Assembly: GCA_963785565.1 (NCBI GenBank)
Contig: CAWAVV010000034.1
Coordinates: forward strand, 54,535 to 118,534
DNA length: 64,000 nt
From: AP-15 sp963785565
GTDB lineage: Bacteria; Pseudomonadota; Alphaproteobacteria; ATCC43930; CGMCC-115725
Reading direction: 5' to 3'
The notes under the pieces were generated by a model. The model saw only the letters and a list, made by a program, of their open reading frames with translations, made no database searches and was not told where the DNA came from. This document shows, piece by piece, positions 26,763 to 34,854 of the stretch. Each line of letters opens with the position of its first letter. The stretch's first letter is position 1. The position numbers and the translations under genes were made by a program.

Positions 26763-27679
26763 AACAATATCTTCCCGGGCGAGATCGGATAGCCGCGCAG
26801 GAACTCGGATGCGTCGAGCGCGGCACGACCCGGCCGTTGCAGGCGCAGCAGCCGCAGAACACCCGATCCGCAGGCGATCGCCAGACGATCGTCGAGCACG
26901 ATGCCCGGCGGGCCGTCCGGCGCATCGGCAAGCGCCGCGGCGGCGAGTACGCGAATGGGTGCGCCATCATGCTCGAAATAGGCGCCGGGCCACGGGTCAA
27001 GCGCGCGTACCCGACGTTCCAGCTCCGCCGCCGGGTGACGCCAATCAAGCAGACCCTCCCCGCGGCTGATCTTGGGTGCATAGCTAACGCCCTCTTGCGG
27101 TTGCGGGCGCGGGACCAGCGCGCCTCCGGCGAGGCCGTCGAGAGCGGCGACGATCAGCCTGCCGCCGAGTTGGGCGAGCTCCTCGGTAAGGCCGGCGGTG
27201 GTCGCCGCGAGGCCAATCGGCCGCGGCTGCTGCATCAGTATCGGGCCGGTGTCGAGCCCTTTTTCCATCTGCATGATGGTGATTCCGGTTTCGGGGTCGC
27301 CGGCGAGCAGGGCGCGCTGGACCGGGGCGGCGCCGCGCCACCGGGGCAGCAGCGAGGCATGTACATTGAGGCATCCAAGCCGCGGCGCCGTCAGCATCAC
27401 CTGAGGCAGGATCAGCCCATAGGCGGCAACAACCGCGGCCTCGGCGCCGAGTGCGGCGAACCCTGCCTGAATCTCCCGGTCACGCAGCCCAGCGGGGCAG
27501 CGGACCGCGATTCCGTGCCGCTCAGCCAGCAGCTGAACCGGTGAGGGTTGCAGACGATGACCGCGGCCGGCCGGACGCGGCGGCTGCGTATAGGCGGCGA
27601 GCAGCCGGTGCCCGGCCGCGATCAATGCCTCGAGGATCGTTGCAGCAAACGCCGGCGTGCCCATGAAGACCAGGTCCAA
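26744..27679 (-). CDS. fmt: Methionyl-tRNA formyltransferase
   Basis: 311 residues. Fmt formylates initiator Met-tRNA with 10-formyl-THF. Canonical features are VFMGTPAFAA at the N terminus, the NVHASLLPRWRGAAPVQRAL active-site segment (Asn and His) and SYAPKISRGEG. The reading frame is open far upstream but the family begins at the strand with LVFMGTP, which fits a TTG start at 27679 preceded by GGGGAG eight bases away. Part of the def-fmt-truA group, the standard order in this class. Confidence 0.93.
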   Translation of the reverse strand: MDLVFMGTPAFAATILEALIAAGHRLLAAYTQPPRPAGRGHRLQPSPVQLLAERHGIAVRCPAGLRDREIQAGFAALGAEAAVVAAYGLILPQVMLTAPRLGCLNVHASLLPRWRGAAPVQRALLAGDPETGITIMQMEKGLDTGPILMQQPRPIGLAATTAGLTEELAQLGGRLIVAALDGLAGGALVPRPQPQEGVSYAPKISRGEGLLDWRHPAAELERRVRALDPWPGAYFEHDGAPIRVLAAAALADAPDGPPGIVLDDRLAIACGSGVLRLLRLQRPGRAALDASEFLRGYPISPGKILLCPATS

Positions 27680-27723
27680 CGCGGCACTCCCCGCAGACGG
27701 CGGTCGTCGCCCGGCCACTGGCG

Positions 27724-28248
27724 CTAGGCGGGGACGAGAGTCCGGTTGCGTTTCGACTTGGCGAGCTTGCGCAGGATCATCCCGCGCTTGACCATCGAAA
27801 TATGGTCGACAAAGAGGACGCCGTCCAAATGGTCGATCTCGTGCTGAACACAGGTCGCGAGCAACCCCGACGCCTCGATCTCGCGGATCTCGTTCTGGTA
27901 GTCGAGGTAGCGCAGGCGGATCTTTTCCGGGCGGGTGACCTCGGCGTAATGCTCGGGCAACGACAGACAGCCTTCGCTGCCGGTCGTCAGCTCCGGCGAG
28001 CGCCACAAGATCTCGGGGTTGGCCAGCATCATCGGCTGGGGCTGTTCCCCCTCACGCGCGACATCGAGGACAATGACGCGCTTTGCCACCCCGACCTGGG
28101 GTGCGGCAAGGCCGACGCCGATCGCCTGGCGCATCGTCGCCAGCATGTCGTCCATCAGCCGCCGGACCTTGTCGTCGACCGCGGCGACGGGTAGCGCCTT
28201 GATTTTGAGGCGCGGGTCGGGGGCGGTGATGATCGGGAGCAGGGCCAT
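27724..28248 (-). CDS. def: Peptide deformylase
   Basis: 174 residues. Removes the formyl group from nascent chains after initiation. All three metal-site motifs are intact: GVGLAAPQVG, EGCLSLP (Cys ligand) and HEIDHLDG (two His ligands plus catalytic Glu). The ATG at 28248 (MALLPIITAPDPRLK) fits family starts; a TTG three codons earlier is not needed. First gene of the def-fmt-truA group. Confidence 0.96.
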   Translation of the reverse strand: MALLPIITAPDPRLKIKALPVAAVDDKVRRLMDDMLATMRQAIGVGLAAPQVGVAKRVIVLDVAREGEQPQPMMLANPEILWRSPELTTGSEGCLSLPEHYAEVTRPEKIRLRYLDYQNEIREIEASGLLATCVQHEIDHLDGVLFVDHISMVKRGMILRKLAKSKRNRTLVPA

Positions 28249-28312
28249 CGGACGCAAATTTAGATAAGGGACCGGCTGCGCAGCGTCAATCCGCCGGCGC
28301 CGATCCAGACCC

Positions 28313-29383
28313 TCAGGCCGGTCCGATCGCGGCGAGAAAATCGGCCGTGATTTGCTCTGTCGGCCGACGCAGGATGGTCTCGTTGGTGACGAGTTCGAAC
28401 TCGGCCCCAGCCGAAGCCGCCGGCAGCGGCGGGCGGATCGAGATCCCGCGTGCGCTCAGCCTCTCGGGCAGGGAAGCGGCGGCGGCGTCGCAAATACGCA
28501 GGCGGGTAACATTGGTCGAAGCCGCCGAGCGCAGCACCCGGATGCCGGGTTGTTCGCCCAATGCCCGGAAAAGTGCGTCGGCCGCCGCGGCCGCCCGAGC
28601 AAAACGCTCGGCGAAGCCGTCGAGATAATGCAGCGCCACCGCCGCATAAGGCCAAGCCTGCCGTAATCCGCCACCGAACATGCGGCGCTGATGGTAGAGC
28701 CTGTCGAGCAGATGCCTGGGGCCGGCGAGCACCGCCCCGCCGGCGGCGTTGAAATATTTGTAAAGTGACACGTAGACCGTGTCGAACGGCGCCGCGTAAT
28801 CCGCTGGCGCGATCCCGGTGTAAGGGGTGGCAAGAAACATTCTCGCGCCGTCGAGATGCAGCCCGATCCCTCGCTCGCGCGCGAAGTCGGTGATCCGCCG
28901 CATCTCGGCATGGTCGAAAACCTGGCCCGCCAGGCGGCGCACCGGGCTTTCGATCGAGATCGCCCCGATCGCCGTTCTGACTCGGCCGGCTTCGGCGCGC
29001 GCCGCTTCGGCGATGACCTCGTCGAGCGTAAAGCTCGGCCGTTCGGCGGCGAGCGGGACCAGGGTCAGCCCGCTGAGCTCCTGCGCACAATCGCCGGCGT
29101 CGGCGTAGAGATGGCTTTCGCGCTGGACCAGCACCCGGCGCCCGCGTTGCGCCAGAAGGCGAACCGCGAGATGGTTGGCCAGGGTCCCCGAGGGCATGAA
29201 GATCGCCGTCTCCTTGCCGAGCAGTGCGGCCATGCTCTGTTCGAGCCGCGCAACGGTGCCGCCCAAGGAGAACTCATCGGCTGCGATCCCGTCCTCCTCG
29301 GCGAGCCGGGCCAGGAGGCGCGCGTACTCGGCTGGCGACAGCGCGAGGCCGTCGGAAGTGAAATAAATCGCGCAATCTTGCAT
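28313..29383 (-). CDS. Low-specificity L-threonine aldolase-like PLP enzyme
   Basis: 356 residues with the beta-eliminating lyase / threonine aldolase fold. Visible markers: SDGLALSPAEYARLLARLA, the GTLANHLAVR cofactor segment, GLHLDGARMFLA with the PLP-binding Asp, and Lys in VSLYKYFNAAGG replacing the usual SLSKGLGAP context. The lysine is conserved so activity is likely, but the unusual surrounding residues (Tyr, Phe) suggest a substrate different from threonine. Same direction as def, with a 64-base gap. Confidence 0.8.
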   Translation of the reverse strand: MQDCAIYFTSDGLALSPAEYARLLARLAEEDGIAADEFSLGGTVARLEQSMAALLGKETAIFMPSGTLANHLAVRLLAQRGRRVLVQRESHLYADAGDCAQELSGLTLVPLAAERPSFTLDEVIAEAARAEAGRVRTAIGAISIESPVRRLAGQVFDHAEMRRITDFARERGIGLHLDGARMFLATPYTGIAPADYAAPFDTVYVSLYKYFNAAGGAVLAGPRHLLDRLYHQRRMFGGGLRQAWPYAAVALHYLDGFAERFARAAAAADALFRALGEQPGIRVLRSAASTNVTRLRICDAAAASLPERLSARGISIRPPLPAASAGAEFELVTNETILRRPTEQITADFLAAIGPA

Positions 29384-29509
29384 CGCCCTGCCCTGACGCT
29401 AACGGTAGCCGCGAGGCCGCGGAGCTGGCCTCTTCGAGGCAACGGCGGCTGGCCGCGGGCTGACACCGTCGCCGCGGCGATGCTAGCATGAGCGATATCG
29501 GAGATCGCG

Positions 29510-30466
29510 ATGAAACCGGCGCATTTATGCTTCACCCTAGTATGCCTAGCGCAGATTTTTGCGATCATGGCTCCACGTGAAGCCGAGGCGTGGGGCCCCG
29601 AGGGCGACAGGATCGTCGCATTGGTCGCCGATCGGCTACTGCAGGCGCACGACCCAGCGGTGCAAAAAAAGGTCGCGGCGATCCTGGCAACCGATAAAGA
29701 CAACAGCTGGACCAAAACCGACATCGCCGGCGAGGCGACCTGGGCGGATGTGTTGATGAACAAGAGCCCCGAGGGGCGGGCTGCGACTGCGCAGTGGCAT
29801 TACGTCAAGCTCGATGCCGCCAGCCCTGATTTGGCCAAGGCCTGTTTCGGCCAACCCGAGCTGCCGGCGACCACCCCGGCCATCCACGGCCCGCAGCGGG
29901 ATTGCATCATCGACAAGGTCAACGAGTTCGCTAGAGAACTGTACGATCCCGGCACTTCAGCCGGCGAGCGGCTGATGGCGCTGCGGTTCCTGCTGAACTT
30001 TACCGGGAATTTGCACCAGCCATTGGCTGCGATCGAACACCACGATCAGGCCGGCGACTGCATTGCCGTGCTCCCGCCTGGAGCCAAGACTCCGGTCCGG
30101 CTCAGCATCTATTGGAATGATGTTCTTGTCGCCGAGGCCGAGGGCAAGGACCCGATTACGGCGGCGAACCAAATCGTCGTCGGTCTGAGCCCGGGCGACG
30201 TCGCCAAATGGTCCAGCGGCACGCTCCAAGATTGGGCGCGTGAATCCTACAACACCGCTAAGACCGTCGCCTACAGCTATCCCGCCGACTTGGTCGCCGG
30301 CGGACATGCCTTGCCACTGAGCCGAGGCGGAACGGATTCCTGTGGGTCAATCTCGGTCTATCGGATCAATTCGGCCTATCAGGACCGCGCCATCGCCGCG
30401 GTGAGGGAGCAATTGGCCAAGGCCGGGGTGCGGCTGGCGTTCCTGTTACGGGAAAACGTCCGGTAG
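29510..30466 (+). CDS. S1/P1 nuclease-family protein with altered metal-site residues
   Basis: 318 residues. After a signal peptide ending near AEA the mature chain begins at Trp28, as in S1/P1 nucleases where the N-terminal Trp binds zinc. The fold markers WGPEGDRIVALVAD, TWADVL, QWHYVKLD and LHQPL are present. Compared with P1 nuclease, the ligand equivalents Asp80 and His97 are kept, but His6 is Asp33, His116 is Asn163, Asp120 is Asn167, His126 is Ala173, His149 is Ser199 and Asp153 is Asn203. The trinuclear zinc site therefore looks dismantled. It is probably a secreted, non-nucleolytic member. Confidence 0.75.
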   Translation: MKPAHLCFTLVCLAQIFAIMAPREAEAWGPEGDRIVALVADRLLQAHDPAVQKKVAAILATDKDNSWTKTDIAGEATWADVLMNKSPEGRAATAQWHYVKLDAASPDLAKACFGQPELPATTPAIHGPQRDCIIDKVNEFARELYDPGTSAGERLMALRFLLNFTGNLHQPLAAIEHHDQAGDCIAVLPPGAKTPVRLSIYWNDVLVAEAEGKDPITAANQIVVGLSPGDVAKWSSGTLQDWARESYNTAKTVAYSYPADLVAGGHALPLSRGGTDSCGSISVYRINSAYQDRAIAAVREQLAKAGVRLAFLLRENVR

Positions 30467-30478
30467 CCGGTACGGCGA

Positions 30479-30841
30479 TCAACGCTCTCGCGCCGGGTTG
30501 GCCCGAATCAGGGCGGCGGCGATTTCGACGGGGTCATCCTCGGCGCCGGCGAGATATTCGACCGCACGCAGCACCGGGGGATGCAGCCGGTCGCCGAGAT
30601 CGGCGAGCTCAGAAATCCGCACTGGCCGCCCATCGAGGTCGCGGGCACATTTATGCAGAACCCGTTCGAGGACGAAGGCGACGGTAACCCGGCCCGTAGA
30701 CAGCGACGAGGCGATGCATCCGCGGGCATAGATGGCCAGCTCGTGCAACGCCTCCAAACTGCCGAAACGGTTGCGTTGCGTCTGATAGGTCAACTGACGC
30801 TTGAGATGGGCCGCGGCCAGATCGACGATCGATTGGGTCAA
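30479..30841 (-). CDS. Conserved-looking small protein coupled to pyrE
   Basis: 120 residues, starting at a TTG that overlaps the pyrE stop codon (TTGA), a sign of translational coupling. The sequence is helical and soluble (LAAAHLKRQLTYQ, LHELAIYARGC, LGDRLHPPVLRAVEYLAG) with no motif I recognise. Position behind pyrE hints at a minor role in nucleotide metabolism, but that is only context. It ends 12 bases from the convergent S1/P1-like gene. Confidence 0.55.
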   Translation of the reverse strand: MTQSIVDLAAAHLKRQLTYQTQRNRFGSLEALHELAIYARGCIASSLSTGRVTVAFVLERVLHKCARDLDGRPVRISELADLGDRLHPPVLRAVEYLAGAEDDPVEIAAALIRANPARER

Positions 30842-31389
30842 CTAAAATCACGCCAGGTAAACAGAGATTCGAAATTGATCCCCGCGTCTTTGAAGTTCTG
30901 GTCGGCGCCTTCGAGGCGGTCGACGACGGCGATAATCTTGAGGATCGTACAGTCGCGTTGACGGACCGCGGCCGCCGCCTGCATCACCGAGCCACCGGTG
31001 GTGGTGACGTCCTCGAACAGGATCACCCGCGACCCGTTTTCGAGCAGCCCGTCGATACGCTGGTCGGTGCCGTGGCCTTTGGCTTCCTTACGCACAAAAA
31101 AGCCCTTGATCGGCTTCTCCGGCCAGCTCCTCGCGCACATAGCGGCGACGATCGGAATCGCGCCGGTTTCCAACCCGCCGATATAATTGACCTGCTCATC
31201 TTTAATTCGGTCAAACAACAGGTCGGTGGCCAACGCCGCCCCTTCAGGATCGAACATCGTCCGCTTCATATCGAAGAAAAAACTGCTCGACCGCCCCGAG
31301 GCGAGCAGGAAATCCCGTTGCTGTAACAATGATTTGTGGCGGATGATGCCGAGAAGCCGTTGTCTTTTGGCCGGCAAATCCGCCCGCAT
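30838..31389 (-). CDS. pyrE: Orotate phosphoribosyltransferase
   Basis: 183 residues. Converts orotate and PRPP to OMP in pyrimidine synthesis. The PRPP-binding loop VILFEDVTTTGGSVMQAA is canonical, and GGLETGAIPIVAAM plus KEAKGHGTD fit the PRTase hood and flexible-loop regions. The ATG at 31389 (MRADLPAKRQRLL) is preferred; the frame is open further upstream but that extension has no family similarity. The following gene overlaps its stop. Confidence 0.94.
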   Translation of the reverse strand: MRADLPAKRQRLLGIIRHKSLLQQRDFLLASGRSSSFFFDMKRTMFDPEGAALATDLLFDRIKDEQVNYIGGLETGAIPIVAAMCARSWPEKPIKGFFVRKEAKGHGTDQRIDGLLENGSRVILFEDVTTTGGSVMQAAAAVRQRDCTILKIIAVVDRLEGADQNFKDAGINFESLFTWRDFS

Positions 31390-31609
31390 CGGCCCGTCCC
31401 TCCTTGCCCTTGGCGCCCGCCGAATTCGGCCCGCCGCCGGCCCGCATCGGCGCGTGGTCGGCGGCGTTGCGCCGGCCCTTGCTAAAATTAAGCCTGAAGC
31501 TCGTTCGGGAGACAAGAGGGCGAAGATGATGGGTGATGTACAGAAGTTTTTGTTAGGGCGGTGAGAGGGGTACTCGGCGGATTGCTGAGGTCCGCAAGGG
31601 AGCACCCCA

Positions 31610-32326
31610 ATGCCACAGTCGGTGACGATCCGCAGCCTGCCGAGGGCCTTCGATCTCGTGAAGGGCATGCAGGCGCAAGGACTGGAATGGGGCGAGGGCT
31701 ACCATGGTCTCGGCCGCCGGGCGATTGCCGTCATCCTTACCGGGCAGATAGGGCATGCCATCGACGAGCATCTCGATCGCATGGCGGTGCTCGACCAAGC
31801 CGACCGGCGCAACGGCTCGTATCGGCGGCATCTGTTGACCGAGTTGGGCGAGATCGAGCTTGCAGTGCCGCGCACCCGCCGCTTTGCGCCGATCGCAGTA
31901 CTGCGCGCCTACGCGCGGCGTGCCGAGCAACTCGACCGCCGACCGCAACTGCGCGCCCATCGCCGCTTTCGCGACCATGCCGAACGCGACGCCTATCTCC
32001 ACACCTTTGTGGCCGATTACAATCTCACTCGCCTGCGCTGCCTCGGCTATCAGGCGCCCGCCGAACTCCTCGCTAAACTCGCGCGACACAACACGAAAGC
32101 GGCGGTCCGAGGTGCCGTTGGTACGGTCTTAGCTGCCCCCTGTTCAAGCCAGGGGCAGGTTCTTGGTGCCCGTTTTCGCGGGCATGACGAAAAGGGAGGG
32201 CGAGTACCAAGCGTCAAATTCGTACCACTAGGCCGCTGCGTGCGGGACAGCGGCGCCAAGCAAACGATGCTTCTTGCTGCGCTCCAACAGCTTGCCGCCA
32301 AACAACAGGCCGGCAACCGCAAGTAG
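31610..32326 (+). pseudogene. Chimeric transposase remnant (IS256-type N terminus joined to rve-type C terminus)
   Basis: Residues 1-110 resemble the N terminus of IS256/Mutator transposases (NGSYRRHLLTELGEIELAVP). Residues 111-163 instead resemble the very C terminus of an integrase-core (rve) transposase (ERDAYLHTFVADYNLTRLRC). The central DDE domains of both are missing, so it cannot be active. An IS256-end-like sequence lies upstream at 31531-31560. The tail after about 32098 runs through intergenic repeat DNA and antisense to the next gene, and has no similarity. Probably produced by recombination or deletion between two insertion sequences. Confidence 0.65.
32167..32221. repeat. Dispersed repeat copy, palindromic left part
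   Basis: It begins with the hairpin TGCCCG/CGGGCA (32167-32184) and ends with AGCGTCAAATTC. The section 32174-32221 aligns with 19654-19699 through TTTCGCGGGCA, GAAAAG and GCGTCAAATTC blocks, defining a roughly 48-base element present twice in this window. Confidence 0.55.
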
Positions 32327-32986
32327 GACCGGGAGGCCTTGGCCGATTAATGGGGCTGGCACGGGTACGCCGGCTATAAAAGTATCGGGCTTAGTGCCGA
32401 AACTGAACGTCACGGCCGATATCGTGGTGGCAGACGTGATGTTTGGGTCCGAGATCACAAACGTGCCGGTACCATCAATATAGGGGTTAAAATTCTTGAT
32501 GCTGCTATTCGCATTACTATAATTGCCCATTGAATCCGCGGGGCCGATAATCATGTTTTCCGGCTGCGTGCCAGTGAGCGCAGTCAGTACGACCTGACCG
32601 CCAGTTATGCTGGCTCCCCAGCGCGTCGGATCACCGGAGACCGGCGACCCTGGGTTGCCCGAGGTGACGTCAATCAGCGAGCCAGTCTGGGACGACACCG
32701 ATGCAGCTGTACCCAAGGTGCCGCTCGGAAGAAACTCGATGTCGCTGAGCGCATCGCCGGCCGAGCGAATATTCGCCTCGGTGTTTGTCAGCACGATGGT
32801 GAGTGTGCCCGCTCCCGGGGTGAAGGTGGCGGTAGCGCCACACGTCTCGCTGCAGTTGCTGGTGGCGGTCATGAATTCCATCGGGGAAGCAACCGGGGTC
32901 GCCTCCGCGCCGGTGTTGGCGAATAGCGGCAGCAACCCAAGAGCCGCCACGCCAGCGAGGAGCGGAAGAGATTGGAATTTGAACAC
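32228..32986 (-). CDS. Secreted protein with PEP-CTERM-like C-terminal sorting tail
   Basis: 252 residues beginning at GTG 32986, with GGAG eight bases upstream. An N-terminal signal peptide (MFKFQSLPLLAGVAALG) is followed by a Ser/Thr/Asn-rich beta-type body with two nearby cysteines (NCSETCG). The C terminus from residue 207 carries VPVPAPLIGQGLPVLLAVAG, a hydrophobic helix to about residue 231, then a basic cluster (ERSKKHR). This is the tripartite layout of PEP-CTERM-type sorting signals recognised by exosortase-like enzymes. No sorting enzyme is in the window. The same tail occurs in the degraded gene at 33279-34114. Confidence 0.65.
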   Translation of the reverse strand: MFKFQSLPLLAGVAALGLLPLFANTGAEATPVASPMEFMTATSNCSETCGATATFTPGAGTLTIVLTNTEANIRSAGDALSDIEFLPSGTLGTAASVSSQTGSLIDVTSGNPGSPVSGDPTRWGASITGGQVVLTALTGTQPENMIIGPADSMGNYSNANSSIKNFNPYIDGTGTFVISDPNITSATTISAVTFSFGTKPDTFIAGVPVPAPLIGQGLPVLLAVAGLLFGGKLLERSKKHRLLGAAVPHAAA

Positions 32987-33225
32987 GGGATCGTCTCCGG
33001 ACAAGCTTCTGATCCTCAATAGATCCGCCGGAAGTCGGGCAACTCTCGGGCCAATGCAGAGCGCTCCTTTGTCACCCTTCCGTCTATCGTGCTGCTGGAC
33101 GTCCGGCTCGTGGGAATCGCAAACATGTACACGTAAGGGATTTGATGAGCGGCATATCGCATCGTACCCCCGCACTCGTTCTGACTAAACGATGTTATCC
33201 CTTCCCGGCTCCGGTCATGCTCATG

Positions 33226-33244
33226 CCCGGCACAAGGCCGGGCA
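33226..33244. repeat. Second copy of the CCCGGC-ACAAG-GCCGGG palindrome
   Basis: Nineteen bases identical to 19509-19527 (6-bp arms, ACAAG loop), in the 292-base gap between the two sorting-tail genes. Confidence 0.6.
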
Positions 33245-33278
33245 TGATGATTCGGGGGAGGACGTCGCTTATGTATGG

Positions 33279-34114
33279 TCAGGCTGCCGCGTGAGAACCA
33301 ACGGTTTCAAGCGGGGACCGCCGCTTGCTGCGTTCCCACAGCTTGGCGCCGAACAAGATGCCGCCGACGGCGAGCAGGACCGGGAGGCCACGACCGATCG
33401 GGGGAGCCGGTACGGCACAGGGTCATGGTCTCTAAGACTTCGGGCAACCCGTTGGCTGCCGTATACCAAAGATCATAGGTACCGGCGGAAGAATCCAGGT
33501 TCATCAGCGCTGAGGTGACTTTAGTCGTGGGGGCGGAAGCCGTAAACGGCCCCAGATCGAGGTAAGTCAACAGAGCTGAAGTTGGCACGTGTCATCATCC
33601 TTGGAGGAACAGGCTGACGCCATCGTCGTGCGGTGACCTGAGAACATTTCTCCTCCCCGGAGCCGTAAACGTGAACTCGAACAGCGTGACCGCGTTAAAC
33701 GTTGTGGCCCACTTGGTACTTCGCGTGCGCGCAACACGTGTTTGTTAAGCACTGCCCGGTACAGTTCGTGGGGGAGCGGCGCGAGGTGGTGATCCAGGTT
33801 AGCGTTAAAAAAACCGAGGGATATGAAAGGTCGTTGTGGTGTTGCCGACGGGAGATCGTAATTGATCGACGCCACGTAGTTTTGCGGCCCCAGAGTGAAG
33901 CCGTCGCGAAACCTAAATAGGCAAAGCCGCCGCCGTGGCAGCGCTTGCTGTGTTGGATTGCTCGAGATAGTTCGGGTCCGCTCATGAGGTTCGTAAAGGC
34001 GTTCCAGAATTCGACGGTGGTCGAGGTATCCGGTGGCGGCACCGGCTCGGCATTCGCCGTGCCGATGGTCCCGGCAAGACCAAGTGCCGCGATCGCGAGA
34101 ATCAAAGGTTTCAT
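33279..34114 (-). pseudogene. Degraded secreted protein with PEP-CTERM-like tail, multiple frameshifts
   Basis: An ATG at 34114, with GGGGAG upstream, opens a good signal peptide (MKPLILAIAALGLAGTIG, cut near NAEP). The coding sense then moves through at least three frames: LGPQNYVASINYDLP, TFNAVTLFEFTFTAP then DDGVSLFLQG with a stop, LLTYLDLGPFTAS to VLETMTL, and finally AVPAPPIGRGLPVLLAVGG, ILFGAKLWERSKRR, ending at 33279. The tail is clearly homologous to the intact neighbour at 32228-32986. The numerous frame changes argue for genuine decay and not one sequence error. The protein, if restored, would be about 275 residues. Confidence 0.65.
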
Positions 34115-34511
34115 GGGCCAGCGCTCCCCTTCTCTTAACGCCAAGAATCGGTGCAAATCTCGGGCCAATGTCCGGTCGGCATTGCCCTTAGTGGTTAATT
34201 CAGCCGCGCCCGGCGGTGGATGACGCAAAAATGTAAAAAAAGCCGACAGCAGCTTGCGAGAGCCGGGCGTGGCCGGGCAATGGAGCTATTAATCATACCA
34301 AAGAGTTAGTTGCGCCGATCGCAGGCCGACAAGGTGTCAAAAAAGTCGACATTCCCCCAGGGGCGCCCGCGCAAGCCCGGAGTGCGCCGCCGCAATACCC
34401 CGGTTCGTCAGCTGGTGGGCCCGATCGGCGCCCGGCGCACATGCTCCAAAGCTGGTCCGGGTCAAAGGCTTAGAGGCTGACGGCGGGCGCAGCGGCGCAG
34501 CGCGGGCATAG
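34115..34511. other. AT-richer intergenic region, no gene seen
   Basis: This gap between the small open frame at 34512 and the degraded sorting-tail gene contains runs such as AAAAATG and AAAAAAAG near 34230 and a locally lower GC content than its surroundings. I see no coding or RNA feature; it would contain the promoter of the degraded gene. Confidence 0.4.
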
Positions 34512-34802
34512 TCAAGAGCGAGCCGGCCATGTGTCGGAATTTATTACACAGCGATAGACCGTGTTTTGCCGCAGCCGGCGCAATCGCCGCTCCGGGCGCA
34601 CGCCGCCACCTGATCCGGTCGAGACCGGAGGACGTCGACGACGCATAGCCCGTGGCGCCGCTGTTTCCAATCCGGCCCGCGACGCCCGCCGATCGGCGTC
34701 CGTCTCCCACGCCGTGGCGGATGCTGATTTTTTATCCAGCGGCACGCTTTCGAGCCGCCGCCGGAGCCTGGTCAAGGAGGCCGTCCCGTCGTCGCCGAGC
34801 AT
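34512..34802 (-). CDS. Possible small basic protein downstream of the NusG paralogue
   Basis: 96 residues from an ATG 52 bases after the nusG-like stop: MLGDDGTASLTRLRRRLESV, then an Arg-rich middle. It lies in line with the kinase and NusG genes and could be the third cistron. No good ribosome-binding site or known domain is visible and composition is arginine-heavy, as expected of spurious frames in GC-rich DNA. Kept at low confidence. Confidence 0.25.
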   Translation of the reverse strand: MLGDDGTASLTRLRRRLESVPLDKKSASATAWETDADRRASRAGLETAAPRAMRRRRPPVSTGSGGGVRPERRLRRLRQNTVYRCVINSDTWPARS

Positions 34803-34854
34803 CGGACATTCTTCGTTTCGGGCATCGTACCCCGCCGCCCTCGCAGCGAATTCA

